A DNA stretch of 64,000 nucleotides from Haloarcula pelagica. Lineage in GTDB: Archaea; Halobacteriota; Halobacteria; Halobacteriales; Haloarculaceae. Shown here piece by piece: positions 26,318-33,577 of this stretch (position 1 is the first letter of the stretch; each line of letters starts with the position of its first letter). The stretch covers positions 558,001-622,000 of the forward strand of contig NZ_CP126161.1 in assembly GCF_030127105.1 (NCBI RefSeq), read 5' to 3'. Made by a program: the position numbers and the translations under genes. Below the pieces are notes generated by a model. It was not told where the DNA came from, made no database searches, and saw only the letters and a program-made list of their open reading frames with translations.

Positions 26318-26479
26318 TCACTCCTCGACTGTCGTTCGGAGGTCGCTGATCGCGCTCTCCAGTTGCCGCAGCGTCGCGTCCGCGTCGGCGTAGCCGTTCT
26401 CGTACTCCTCGTAGGCCGCGTCCGCGGCCGCCAGGAACTCGGTCACTGCCGTCTCGGTTTCGGTGGGCTCCTCGCTCAT
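26318..26479 (-). CDS. small acidic coiled-coil protein
   Basis: The 53-residue protein is almost entirely helical and acidic (EFLAAADAAYEEYENGYADADATLRQLESAI), with a heptad-like pattern. ATG 26479 is preferred because the open frame upstream of it is rich in Arg and looks non-coding. It lies 64 bp upstream of the recombinase on the same strand. The helix resembles small-subunit-type coiled coils such as exonuclease VII small subunit, but the match is too weak to name. Confidence 0.5.
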   Translation of the reverse strand: MSEEPTETETAVTEFLAAADAAYEEYENGYADADATLRQLESAISDLRTTVEE

Positions 26480-26628
26480 ACCTGCCCCGACGGCCGGGAC
26501 GCTGAAAAAGCGTTCACTCCGCGACCGTCGACGCCGGTCCCCGGGAACGTCGACCGCCGGGCCGACGAACGCACGTCGGGACACCGGGTGCGTCACGGCT
26601 TTGTGTCCCCGTCTCCGAGAACGGCCGT

Positions 26629-27321
26629 ATGACTACGGCAGGCACCCCCACGTTCGACGACCGGGCCGTCGTCCTCGACGGGACGCTCGTGGTCGCAGAC
26701 CTCCACGTCGGCCGGGGAACCGGCGGGTCGCTGGAACTCCCCGTCGGCTCGAACACGGAGCTGGTCGAGCGGTTCACGTCGCTGGTCGATCGGCACGACC
26801 CCGAGCGCGTCGTCGTCGCCGGGGACCTGTTGCACTCGTTTCAGACCGTCCCGCGGCCCGTCGACGACACCGTCGCCGGGTTCGAACGGGCGTGTCGCGA
26901 GGCCGGCGCTCGCCTGGTCGTCGTCCCCGGGAACCACGACACGATGCTGGATGCCGTCTGGGACGGGCCGACCGAAGCCGCCGCCCGCATCGGCGACACC
27001 GTCGTCTGCCACGGTCACGAGGAGCCGCCGGAACAGGGCGACCGATACGTGATCGGCCACGACCATCCGACCATCGAGATCGAGGGCCAGCGCCGGCCGT
27101 GTTATCTGGTCGGAGCCGACCAGTACCGCGGCAGCGAGGTCCTGATGGTCCCGTCGTTCAACGCGCTCAACGCCGGCGTCGTCGTCAACGAGATGCGCGC
27201 CGGCGACTTCCAGTCCCCGCTGGTGACCGACACCGACGAACTGGAGCCGATCGTCTGGGACGAGCAGGGCCGTGAAACGCTCTCCTTCCCGCCGCTGGGG
27301 GAGTTCCGGCGGATGCTGTAA
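26629..27321 (+). CDS. calcineurin-like metallophosphoesterase
   Basis: The 230-residue enzyme has the five metal motifs in order: VADLHVG (about 23-29), VVAGDLLHSF (about 62-71), VPGNHDTM (about 103-110), CHGHE (about 126-130) and IGHDHP (about 139-144). This is the single-domain DNA-ligase-associated/YfcE-like type common in archaea. It probably hydrolyses phosphodiesters with two divalent metals, substrate unknown. It starts divergently from the coiled-coil and recombinase genes, and a TATA-like element is not obvious. Confidence 0.88.
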   Translation: MTTAGTPTFDDRAVVLDGTLVVADLHVGRGTGGSLELPVGSNTELVERFTSLVDRHDPERVVVAGDLLHSFQTVPRPVDDTVAGFERACREAGARLVVVPGNHDTMLDAVWDGPTEAAARIGDTVVCHGHEEPPEQGDRYVIGHDHPTIEIEGQRRPCYLVGADQYRGSEVLMVPSFNALNAGVVVNEMRAGDFQSPLVTDTDELEPIVWDEQGRETLSFPPLGEFRRML

Positions 27322-27358
27322 CGGTAGGTATTTGGGGAACGGCGGTGGACAGCCGAAC

Positions 27359-27517
27359 ATGGTTCAGACTGGTGCTGCACTCGCGCTCATCGCGATTACG
27401 CTGCTCGCGCTGCTGGCACTGTACTTCGCGACGATCAAGTACGTCTCGGAAGTGTTGACACCCGAGGAGGAACACGACCACGAGGGAAACACGAATAGCG
27501 GCGGTCCGGTCGCGTAG
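27359..27517 (+). CDS. single-helix membrane protein
   Basis: The 52-residue protein has one hydrophobic helix (about residues 5-27) and an acidic His-containing tail (PEEEHDHEGN). A TATA-like GTATTTGG at 27328-27335 lies about 27 nt before the ATG, so translation is leaderless and the start is well supported. Function is unknown. The 89 bp after its stop show nothing notable. Confidence 0.6.
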   Translation: MVQTGAALALIAITLLALLALYFATIKYVSEVLTPEEEHDHEGNTNSGGPVA

Positions 27518-27606
27518 GCCGCCGCACAGACTGCTTTCTGCGTGACGCTGTTCGGGGCGACAGCGGCGGGCCTCGTCGGGACAGCCCTGGGTTCGGGACC
27601 CCCGGC

Positions 27607-28863
27607 TCACTCAGTGAGCAGGTCGGCAGCGACGCGCCCGCTCTCTAAGGCCCCCTGGATCGACGACCACCGGGTGTAGTCGCCGGCCAGGACCACCGGT
27701 CCGTCGGGTGCGTCGGGGTCGGGCAGACCGGCACGGAACCCGGGCGGCTGTGCGAACTGCGCCAGCGGCACCCGGTCGGTCCGCAGCAGTTCCAGGTCGT
27801 CGAAGCTCGCTGCTGGGTACCACGAGCCAAGTGCCTCGCGGACTGCCGTCGCCAGCGTCGCGTCGTCGTCCTCGGGCGTGCCGAGGAACGTCGCGCTGTA
27901 CAGTTCCATCCCCTCGGGCGCGTACTCGGGGGCGACCGCGGACATCGGCGCGACGGTGTTTGGCCGCTCGTCGGCGGCGTTGAGGACGATCCGTTTGCCC
28001 ATGTCCGGCGCCCGGTTCGTCGGGAGCGCGAAGTACTGGGTGACACAGCCCAGGATGTCCGTCGTGATCCCGGCCACGTCGGTCAGGTCGGCGGCCGTCG
28101 CCGGGTCGGTGGCGACGACGACCCCCGCCGGGGAGAGCGTCTCAGACCCCACTTCGACGGTCGCCGCGTCGCCCTCGCCGGCGACCGCGGTGACCGTCCG
28201 GTCGGTCTCGATCGTCGCGCCGGCGGCCCGCGCTCGGTCGGCCAACTGCTCGGGCATCGCCTCCATTCCCGCTGCCGGCACGAATATCTCGCCCTCGCTC
28301 AGCATCTTGTAGGTGTACTCGAAGATCGCGCTGTCGGTCCCGAGCGAACGGTCCAGCGTGATCCCGCCGTAGAAGGGCGCCGCGAAGCGCTCGACGAACC
28401 GCTGTGAGAACCCACGGTCGGCGAGGTAGTCACTGATCGGCTTCCCGCCGCCACGGAGGATCGCCTCGGGGTCCCGACCCGCCAACTCGCGCTGGAGGGT
28501 GAACAGCCGGAGTTTGTCCGCGAGGCGCACGTCACGGTTGAACGCCGTCTCGACGGCCGCGGTCGGTACGCGCAGCGGGTCCGACAGCACCGACCGATGG
28601 TTCGGCCGCGCGATGGTCGCCCCCGGCGTGAACGGACGGGGCGAGAGCGCCTCCACGTCGAGTTCCCGCTTGACCGCGGGGTACGCCGAGAACAGCACCT
28701 GAAAGCCCCGGTCGAACGTGTACCCGTCCTCGTGGGCGGTGCGGACGCGCCCGCCGACCTGCTCGCTGTCCTCGAACACCGTCACGTCCCGTCCGGCTTC
28801 GGCGAGGTGGCGCGCGGCGACCAGGCCGGCCAGTCCCCCGCCGGCGACGACGACATCTGTCAT
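27607..28863 (-). CDS. FAD-dependent amine/phytoene-type oxidoreductase
   Basis: The 418-residue flavoprotein begins VVVAGGGLAGLVAARHL (Rossmann FAD motif, residues 3-20), followed by GGRVRTAHEDGYTFDRGFQVL, the second conserved segment of the amine-oxidase/phytoene-desaturase superfamily. VVLAGDYTRWSSIQGALESGRVAA at the C-terminus closes the FAD site. ATG 28863 is chosen because the motif follows directly. The GFQVLFSAYPAVKREL segment is typical of haloarchaeal homologues of protoporphyrinogen-oxidase-like proteins, whose substrates are unknown. The gene is divergent from the threonine-synthase-like gene, 82 bp apart. Confidence 0.85.
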   Translation of the reverse strand: MTDVVVAGGGLAGLVAARHLAEAGRDVTVFEDSEQVGGRVRTAHEDGYTFDRGFQVLFSAYPAVKRELDVEALSPRPFTPGATIARPNHRSVLSDPLRVPTAAVETAFNRDVRLADKLRLFTLQRELAGRDPEAILRGGGKPISDYLADRGFSQRFVERFAAPFYGGITLDRSLGTDSAIFEYTYKMLSEGEIFVPAAGMEAMPEQLADRARAAGATIETDRTVTAVAGEGDAATVEVGSETLSPAGVVVATDPATAADLTDVAGITTDILGCVTQYFALPTNRAPDMGKRIVLNAADERPNTVAPMSAVAPEYAPEGMELYSATFLGTPEDDDATLATAVREALGSWYPAASFDDLELLRTDRVPLAQFAQPPGFRAGLPDPDAPDGPVVLAGDYTRWSSIQGALESGRVAADLLTE

Positions 28864-28945
28864 TGTCGGTCGTTGTGCTGCCCCGACCAAGAGCGTGCTG
28901 GAGTGTGACCGACAGTATTTGTGGCTCCCGGTCACAGTGACGACC

Positions 28946-30100
28946 ATGGAGACGACAGCGACGTTCCGTGGCCTCGCCTGCACCGTGTGTGGCACGACGG
29001 CCGACGCCGACGCGACACGCTGCCCCGACTGTGGTGGGACCCTCGCCGGCGACTACGACTACCCCGAACTGACGCCGGCCGACCTCCCGGATCGGCGAGC
29101 ACAGGCCGGAGCCGTGCTCCCGTTCGAGGCGGACACGCTGGTCAGCATCGACGAGGGCGGGACGCCGCTGGTCGCGGTACCCACGCTGGCCGAGGAACTG
29201 GGCGTCGAGGCCGTCTACGTCAAAGACGAGGGCCGGAACACGACGGGGTCGCTGACCGACCGCAAGCTCTCGGTGGCCGTCACCGCCGCCCGCCAGTCCG
29301 ACGCCGACGCGGTCGCGGCCCCGTCGACCGGCAACGGCGCACAGGCCGCCGCTGCCTACGCCGCCCGCGCCGACCTCGACTCGAAGGGGTACGTCCCGTC
29401 GCGGTGTCCGTTCCTCAACAAGGCGATGGTCAACGTCCACGGCGGCGACATGCGGGTCGTCGAGGGCCGCTACGACGACGCCGTCGCTGCCTTCGACGAA
29501 GCCCACGGCGACCGCTACAGCGTCGCGCCCGGCCACCCGTTCCGCGTCGAGGGCGCCAAGCCCGTCGCCGTCGAGACGGTCGCACAACTGGACTGGACCG
29601 CACCCGACGCCGTCGTCCACCCGACCGGCCACGGCGAGAGCCTCGTCGGTCTCGAACGCGGGTTCGGCGCCGCCGCGGCGACCGGCCTCGTCGACCGCGA
29701 GCCGGAACTGTACGCCGTCGAGCCCGACGGCTGTGCGCCCCTGACGGACGCGTGGGTCGAGGGGAGCGAGACGCCCGCCGCCGTCGACCACCCGGACACT
29801 ATCGTCGGGCCGCTGGAGGTCCCCGACCCCGCTGCCGGGACCGCCGCGCTCGCCGCCGTCGAGTCTTCCGGTGGCGGGGCGGCGGCAGTCGAGGACAAAG
29901 CGGTGCTCCAGGGCGCCGTCGACGGCTGCGAACTCGGCCCCGAGGTCGGTGCCACCGGCGGGACCGCCGTCGCCGGCGCACGGGAACTGGCACACAGGGG
30001 CGCCTTCGCAGACGACGACGTGGTCGTCCTCGTCAACCCGATCGCGGGGAGCAAGGAGGCCGATCTGCTGCGGAGTCACCTGATGAGTCAGGGCATCTGA
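28946..30100 (+). CDS. threonine-synthase-like protein lacking the PLP lysine
   Basis: The 384-residue protein has an N-terminal zinc-ribbon pair (CTVC, about 12-15; CPDC, about 26-29) and a fold-type II PLP domain like threonine synthase. At the site where the family has Thr-Gly-Ser/Thr-Phe-Lys-Asp-Arg, with Lys forming the Schiff base, this protein reads TGSLTDRK. Thr104 replaces the catalytic Lys and Leu103 the Phe. The codon is ACC at 29255-29257. The phosphate loop (HPTGHGES) also departs from the family. A functional-looking threonine synthase with FKDR intact is at 62631-63809. This copy is probably a pseudoenzyme with another role. Confidence 0.8.
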   Translation: METTATFRGLACTVCGTTADADATRCPDCGGTLAGDYDYPELTPADLPDRRAQAGAVLPFEADTLVSIDEGGTPLVAVPTLAEELGVEAVYVKDEGRNTTGSLTDRKLSVAVTAARQSDADAVAAPSTGNGAQAAAAYAARADLDSKGYVPSRCPFLNKAMVNVHGGDMRVVEGRYDDAVAAFDEAHGDRYSVAPGHPFRVEGAKPVAVETVAQLDWTAPDAVVHPTGHGESLVGLERGFGAAAATGLVDREPELYAVEPDGCAPLTDAWVEGSETPAAVDHPDTIVGPLEVPDPAAGTAALAAVESSGGGAAAVEDKAVLQGAVDGCELGPEVGATGGTAVAGARELAHRGAFADDDVVVLVNPIAGSKEADLLRSHLMSQGI

Positions 30101-30109
30101 GTCGGCGAG

Positions 30110-30712
30110 TCAGGACGCGACGTGCTGTTTCGCCATCGTGTAGGCCTCGCGGACACGCTTGAACTCGTCCTCGTCGCCGCCGTGGTCGGGGTGGACTTCC
30201 TTGACTCGCTGCCGGTAGGCCGACTTGACCTCGGCAGGGGTCGCGCCGTAGTCCAGTCCCAGTTCCTCGAAGGCACGCACGGTCGGATCACCCGACTCCT
30301 CGGGGTCGGGGCCGAGCGTCACTTCGGGCACCTCGAACGGGAGACGAGTCCCGAGGTGGATACCGGGCATCTCGTGTTCGACCAGCACCGGATAGGTCGG
30401 TGACCGTTCGATCCGGTAGTACGCCCGGGCGTCGAACGTGATCGCCACGTCCCGCTTCGGGAGGTAGAAGGCGACGTGCTGGCCCTCGACGAAGTGGTTC
30501 TCCGCGAACTGCTCGTCGATCGCCGTCAGGTACTCCCGGAGCTCCGAGCGGCGCCGTTCCTCGCCACCGTCGCTCATCCGGCGGGCCTGCTGTTCGGCGG
30601 GAAAGAGGCGACTCGCCGTGAGAAACAGGCCAGCGACGAGGACGCTCCCGGCCGCACCGAGCCCCAGACCGAGGACGAGCCAGTTCGGGAGCGTACCCAG
30701 TTGTGACTGCAC
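30110..30712 (-). CDS. membrane-anchored J-domain protein (DnaJ-like)
   Basis: The 200-residue protein has an N-terminal membrane helix (about residues 11-35), a middle beta-rich region (VAFYLPKRDVAITFDARAYY) and a C-terminal J domain (about 143-198) containing the HPD motif at residues 174-176 that stimulates DnaK-type chaperones. The J domain at the C-terminus and a membrane anchor at the other end indicate a specialised, membrane-located co-chaperone. There is no Gly/Phe or zinc-finger region. It converges on the threonine-synthase-like gene. Confidence 0.82.
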   Translation of the reverse strand: MQSQLGTLPNWLVLGLGLGAAGSVLVAGLFLTASRLFPAEQQARRMSDGGEERRRSELREYLTAIDEQFAENHFVEGQHVAFYLPKRDVAITFDARAYYRIERSPTYPVLVEHEMPGIHLGTRLPFEVPEVTLGPDPEESGDPTVRAFEELGLDYGATPAEVKSAYRQRVKEVHPDHGGDEDEFKRVREAYTMAKQHVAS

Positions 30713-30758
30713 GACTCCGCGTTAGACGTGAACGCTAAAGAAATTCTCGCTCCGTCGT

Positions 30759-31517
30759 CTAGCCGATGTAGCGCAGGTCCTCGTCGGACGGAGACGGAGC
30801 GTTTTGCTGTTCCATCTCCTGGATCTTTCGGACGACCTCCTCCATCTCGTCGGCCCGCTCCTCCAGGGTCGCGAAGTCGACTTCGAAGCCGACGACGGTC
30901 TGGAGCACTTCGAGTACCGCCTGCGCGCTCTTGGGGTCGACCAGATAGCCGGAGGTCTCGCCCATCAGACACGCAGCGGGGAACCCACGGCGCTTGCCCA
31001 GCCCCAGGAGGAGTCCGGAGACGCCGACGATCCCGCCCGCTGGTTCGTCGTCGCGGAACTCGACGCCGGCGTCGGTGAGCGTCTCTGCGAACTCGTCGGT
31101 CGTCGTCGCCCCCAACACGTCGTACTCCTCGATGAGTTCGCCCGTCGGGACGCCCCCGAGCGCGAACACTTCCTCGACGCCGAACTCGTCGGCGACATCG
31201 AGGAACGTGTCGGTCAGCCCGTAGTGGCCCTCGGTGTCCTGTGCCTGGTGGTTCCCCGAGAGGACGAGCATGTCCCGGCCGTCTTCGGGCGTGACGGCGT
31301 AGAACTCCGCGGCGGCCAGTTCGGCACGCCCCTCGTCGATGCTGACCTGCGGCGGGAAGTGCGTAGAGTAGACCTTCCGCACGAGCTCGCTTTCGAGTTC
31401 CTCCAGCAGGTGCTCTGCGGCGAGTTTGCCCACGTGGCCGACACCGGGGAGCCCCTCGACCAGCACGGGGTCCGTCAGGTCGGGGTCGGCGACGGTCTCG
31501 ACATCGTATTCGTCCAT
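30759..31517 (-). CDS. PAC2-family proteasome assembly chaperone
   Basis: The 252-residue protein begins with DPDLTDPVLVEGLPGVGHVGKLAAEHLLEEL, the signature of the archaeal PAC2 family (related to the eukaryotic proteasome assembly chaperone PAC2). GFPAACLMGETSGYLVDPKSAQAVLEVL is the second conserved block. A C-terminal helix (EERADEMEEVVRKIQEMEQQN) resembles a coiled coil. It is the last gene of the ribosomal/aIF2alpha/Nop10 operon, five bases after nop10. The linkage of PAC2 proteins to translation genes is common in archaea. Confidence 0.88.
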   Translation of the reverse strand: MDEYDVETVADPDLTDPVLVEGLPGVGHVGKLAAEHLLEELESELVRKVYSTHFPPQVSIDEGRAELAAAEFYAVTPEDGRDMLVLSGNHQAQDTEGHYGLTDTFLDVADEFGVEEVFALGGVPTGELIEEYDVLGATTTDEFAETLTDAGVEFRDDEPAGGIVGVSGLLLGLGKRRGFPAACLMGETSGYLVDPKSAQAVLEVLQTVVGFEVDFATLEERADEMEEVVRKIQEMEQQNAPSPSDEDLRYIG

Positions 31518-31522
31518 ACCGC

Positions 31523-31705
31523 CTATTCTCGGCGGCGCCGCTTAAGAGAACGTCGATACGGACCATGCGGGTCCGACGGATCGAACGGCGCCGGAGCGCT
31601 GTTGACCGCCTCGGCCCCGCAGTCGGGACAGGTGTCACCGAACGTGTACACCGGGCGGTCGTGTTCGCGCTCCCAGGCCGAACAGACGTGGATATCCGAT
31701 TTCAC
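31523..31705 (-). CDS. nop10: H/ACA RNP protein Nop10
   Basis: The 60-residue protein is archaeal Nop10, a subunit of the box H/ACA ribonucleoprotein that pseudouridylates rRNA with Cbf5, Gar1 and L7Ae. TFGDTCPDCGAEAVNSAPAPFDPSDP, with its CPDC and the Ser-Ala-Pro-Pro-type linker, and the Arg-rich tail are diagnostic. The N-terminus MKSDIHVC carries the first Cys of the zinc site. It lies between aIF2alpha (3 bp) and PAC2 (5 bp), so it is translated from the same message. Confidence 0.94.
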   Translation of the reverse strand: MKSDIHVCSAWEREHDRPVYTFGDTCPDCGAEAVNSAPAPFDPSDPHGPYRRSLKRRRRE

Positions 31706-31707
31706 GC

Positions 31708-32508
31708 CTACTCGTCGTCTTCGTGGCGCTCACGGTGGAACAGCGCGGTTCCGCCGTGGTCCTCGACGACGTGGCTGGCACGGGCCGCGCTGTCTTCGAG
31801 CGCGCCCTCGGCGGTCTTGTAGTCGGGCGCTTGCACCTGGATACGGTACTCCGGTGACCCGACGTAGGTGACTTCGAGTTCGATCTCGTCGGGCACTTCG
31901 CCGTTGCCCTCGGCGGCCTGCAGTGCCTCCTTGATGATGTCGACGCCGTCGTGATCCGGCACTTCCAGGTCGACGTAGCCGGTGACGTTGACGTAGGGCA
32001 CCGAGACGTTGTCGCGAGCGGTGCCGACGATAGCCTCGACCTCCTCGTCGGCCAGGTCCGTCGCTTCGAGCGCCTCCTCGCCGTGGATGGCGGCGGCCTC
32101 GAAGCCGTCGTACAGCGAGCCGAACTCCGCGAGCAGGGCGTTGGCGACGGCGCTGTAGCGCTCGTCGTCGATGTCCTCGCCGAAGGCCAGTTCCATCCAG
32201 TTGTCGGCCTTCTGCTCGTTTTTCCACTCCTGGATCTTCTCCTTGCGCTGGTGGTCGTTCACGTCCTTGATCGAGAGGTCGATCTGCTGGGCGCTCTCGT
32301 CGACATCAAGCACTTTGGCGACGACGGTTTGGCCCTCGTTGACGTGATCGCGGACGTTCTTGATCCAGCCGCTGGCGACCTCGGAGATGTGACAGAGGCC
32401 GCGCTTGCCCTCGTACTCTTCGAGGTCGACGAACACGCCGAAGTCCTCGATCTCGTCGACCTTGCCGACGACGAGTTCGCTCGGTTCGGGCCAGCCGCTG
32501 TACTTCAT
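31708..32508 (-). CDS. eif2a: translation initiation factor aIF2 alpha subunit
   Basis: The 266-residue protein is the alpha subunit of aIF2, which binds initiator Met-tRNA to the small ribosomal subunit. An S1 RNA-binding domain (about 10-85: [22 protein letters not shown]) is followed by an alpha-helical middle and a C-terminal alpha-beta domain (about 170-266). [12 protein letters not shown] at the N-terminus is typical. It starts two bases downstream of S27e in a translation operon. Coupling to S27e and Nop10 matches the standard archaeal order. Confidence 0.95.
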   Translation of the reverse strand: MKYSGWPEPSELVVGKVDEIEDFGVFVDLEEYEGKRGLCHISEVASGWIKNVRDHVNEGQTVVAKVLDVDESAQQIDLSIKDVNDHQRKEKIQEWKNEQKADNWMELAFGEDIDDERYSAVANALLAEFGSLYDGFEAAAIHGEEALEATDLADEEVEAIVGTARDNVSVPYVNVTGYVDLEVPDHDGVDIIKEALQAAEGNGEVPDEIELEVTYVGSPEYRIQVQAPDYKTAEGALEDSAARASHVVEDHGGTALFHRERHEDDE

Positions 32509-32509
32509 C

Positions 32510-32683
32510 CTATCGTGCCTCGACGACGGCGGTCACTTCACCTTCGATGTCGGCCTTCCCGCCGGTCGGGTGGGCCAGCGTGTGGCCACAGACGGCACAG
32601 GAGACCTCGGAGGCCGCCTTCTCGAAGATGGTCTGTTCGTTCTCGCAGTCCGGACAGGCGACGGTGACGAAACTTCCTGCCAT
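32510..32683 (-). CDS. rps27e: 30S ribosomal protein S27e
   Basis: The 57-residue zinc-ribbon ribosomal protein has CPDC (about 10-13) and CAVC (about 29-32), giving the four-Cys site, and the [25 protein letters not shown] run diagnostic of S27e. ATG 32683 lies two bases after the L44e stop, confirming the start; a longer upstream frame overlaps L44e and was rejected. Confidence 0.95.
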   Translation of the reverse strand: MAGSFVTVACPDCENEQTIFEKAASEVSCAVCGHTLAHPTGGKADIEGEVTAVVEAR

Positions 32684-32685
32684 GG

Positions 32686-32970
32686 TTACTCCTGGAACTC
32701 CAGTCGGCCGGCACGCCATCCCTCGCGGAGGTGGGCGTTGCCACAGTCCGAACAGATGTACTTGAGGTCGGTCTTCTTCGTGGGCTTGTCCCCACCGGGG
32801 ACCTTCGAGAACTTACCTTTGTTCCCGATACCGGTCCCACGCCGCTTGCGCTGGCGGTCGTTGACCTTCTTCATCCCCGACGAGCGACCGGAGCGGACCT
32901 TCTCGACCTCGTGCTCGTTGTGTGCGTGACAATGCGGACAGTACGTGTTGAAGCGTCGCGGCATCTCCAT
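32686..32970 (-). CDS. rpl44e: 50S ribosomal protein L44e
   Basis: The 94-residue protein starts [28 protein letters not shown], the signature of L44e (eL42), and has a second zinc half, CSDC (about 73-76). L44e sits near the tRNA E site of the large subunit. It is the first gene of the operon L44e-S27e-aIF2alpha-Nop10-PAC2. A minus-strand TATA-like element lies 36-43 nt upstream. Confidence 0.95.
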   Translation of the reverse strand: MEMPRRFNTYCPHCHAHNEHEVEKVRSGRSSGMKKVNDRQRKRRGTGIGNKGKFSKVPGGDKPTKKTDLKYICSDCGNAHLREGWRAGRLEFQE

Positions 32971-33005
32971 AGATATCGACCTTACAGACCGGTTCGATAT
33001 GCCCG

Positions 33006-33013
33006 CTTAAAAC
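33006..33013 (-). promoter_or_regulatory. TATA-like promoter element of the L44e operon
   Basis: Read on the minus strand this is GTTTTAAG, centred about 39 nt before the L44e start. It predicts a leader of roughly 12 nt, typical for haloarchaeal ribosomal operons. Confidence 0.5.
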
Positions 33014-33275
33014 CCCGACGGTTCGAGCTTCCCCGTCCCGGATCGGGGAGCCATCACGTGGTCTATTCCCGCTTTCCGCTGCACAGGGCAGCCGCTCAGG
33101 TGTGTTAGAGAGACGGGGTAGGTCGGGCAGCGGTGACCCACGTTTTGACACGTGGGCTGAAAGGTGCTGTCGGACCGTGCCGTCCACGTGGTGCTCTCGC
33201 CTCCCCACGTAAAGCCCCTCCGATCGGCCCGGCGCCCGTGCCAGGTAGACGGCGCCGGGGGCTCCTTCGAAGTCA
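33014..33275. other. long hairpin-rich intergenic region between divergent promoters
   Basis: No credible protein gene occupies this 260-bp stretch, which lies between the L44e operon promoter and the promoter of the HAH_0734-family gene. It contains three strong stem-loops. One is CCCCG/CGGGG at 33031-33048. The second is a two-part stem, GTCGGGCAGC (33122-33131) with GCTGTCGGAC (33166-33175), enclosing an inner stem CCCACGT (33137-33143) with ACGTGGG (33150-33156). The third is a perfect 9-bp stem, CCCGGCGCC (33228-33236) with GGCGCCGGG (33251-33259). Three CACGTG hexamers occur at 33055, 33149 and 33185. A non-coding RNA or a regulatory region is plausible. I found no match to SRP RNA or RNase P RNA by eye. 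Confidence 0.5.
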
Positions 33276-33304
33276 CTAAGTACGCCGTTTACAAAGGGCC
33301 AGGC

Positions 33305-33577
33305 ATGAAGAAACTCATCGTCCACGGGGACGCCGGCTTCCGGAAGGGCGGCCGCATCGAGTACGACGACGAGGAGTACGAGGTGTTCGCCGTCGCTCGA
33401 CAGGGCGAGTGGCACGGTCCCGACCGCCCCCAGCTGTGGTGTACGGTGGGCAAGGCCCACGAGGAGGAGACGTTCAAGAAGCAGGACTACATCCCGATGC
33501 ACCTAGATACCGAGGACATCGACGCCGAAGCAGTCACCGTCATCCGCGAGAAGGCACCGCCCAGCGCCGAGAGCTAA
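33305..33577 (+). CDS. HAH_0734-family protein
   Basis: This 90-residue soluble protein reads MKKLIVHGDAGFRKGGRIEY at the start, with a Trp-containing middle (EWHGPDRPQLWCTVG) and an acidic C-terminus. I recognise it as the conserved haloarchaeal family known as HAH_0734, whose function is unknown. A weak TATA-like CTAAGTA (33276-33282) lies about 26 nt before the ATG, which suggests leaderless translation. It converges on the YYY-type membrane protein with a 4-bp overlap. It is adjacent to translation genes, but that is only context. Confidence 0.8.
   Translation: MKKLIVHGDAGFRKGGRIEYDDEEYEVFAVARQGEWHGPDRPQLWCTVGKAHEEETFKKQDYIPMHLDTEDIDAEAVTVIREKAPPSAES

Noticed and set aside
33014-33275. 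SRP RNA or RNase P RNA gene
   Set aside because: The GGAAGG-type SRP helix 8 motif and the RNase P conserved blocks were not found on either strand, and the gap is short for either.
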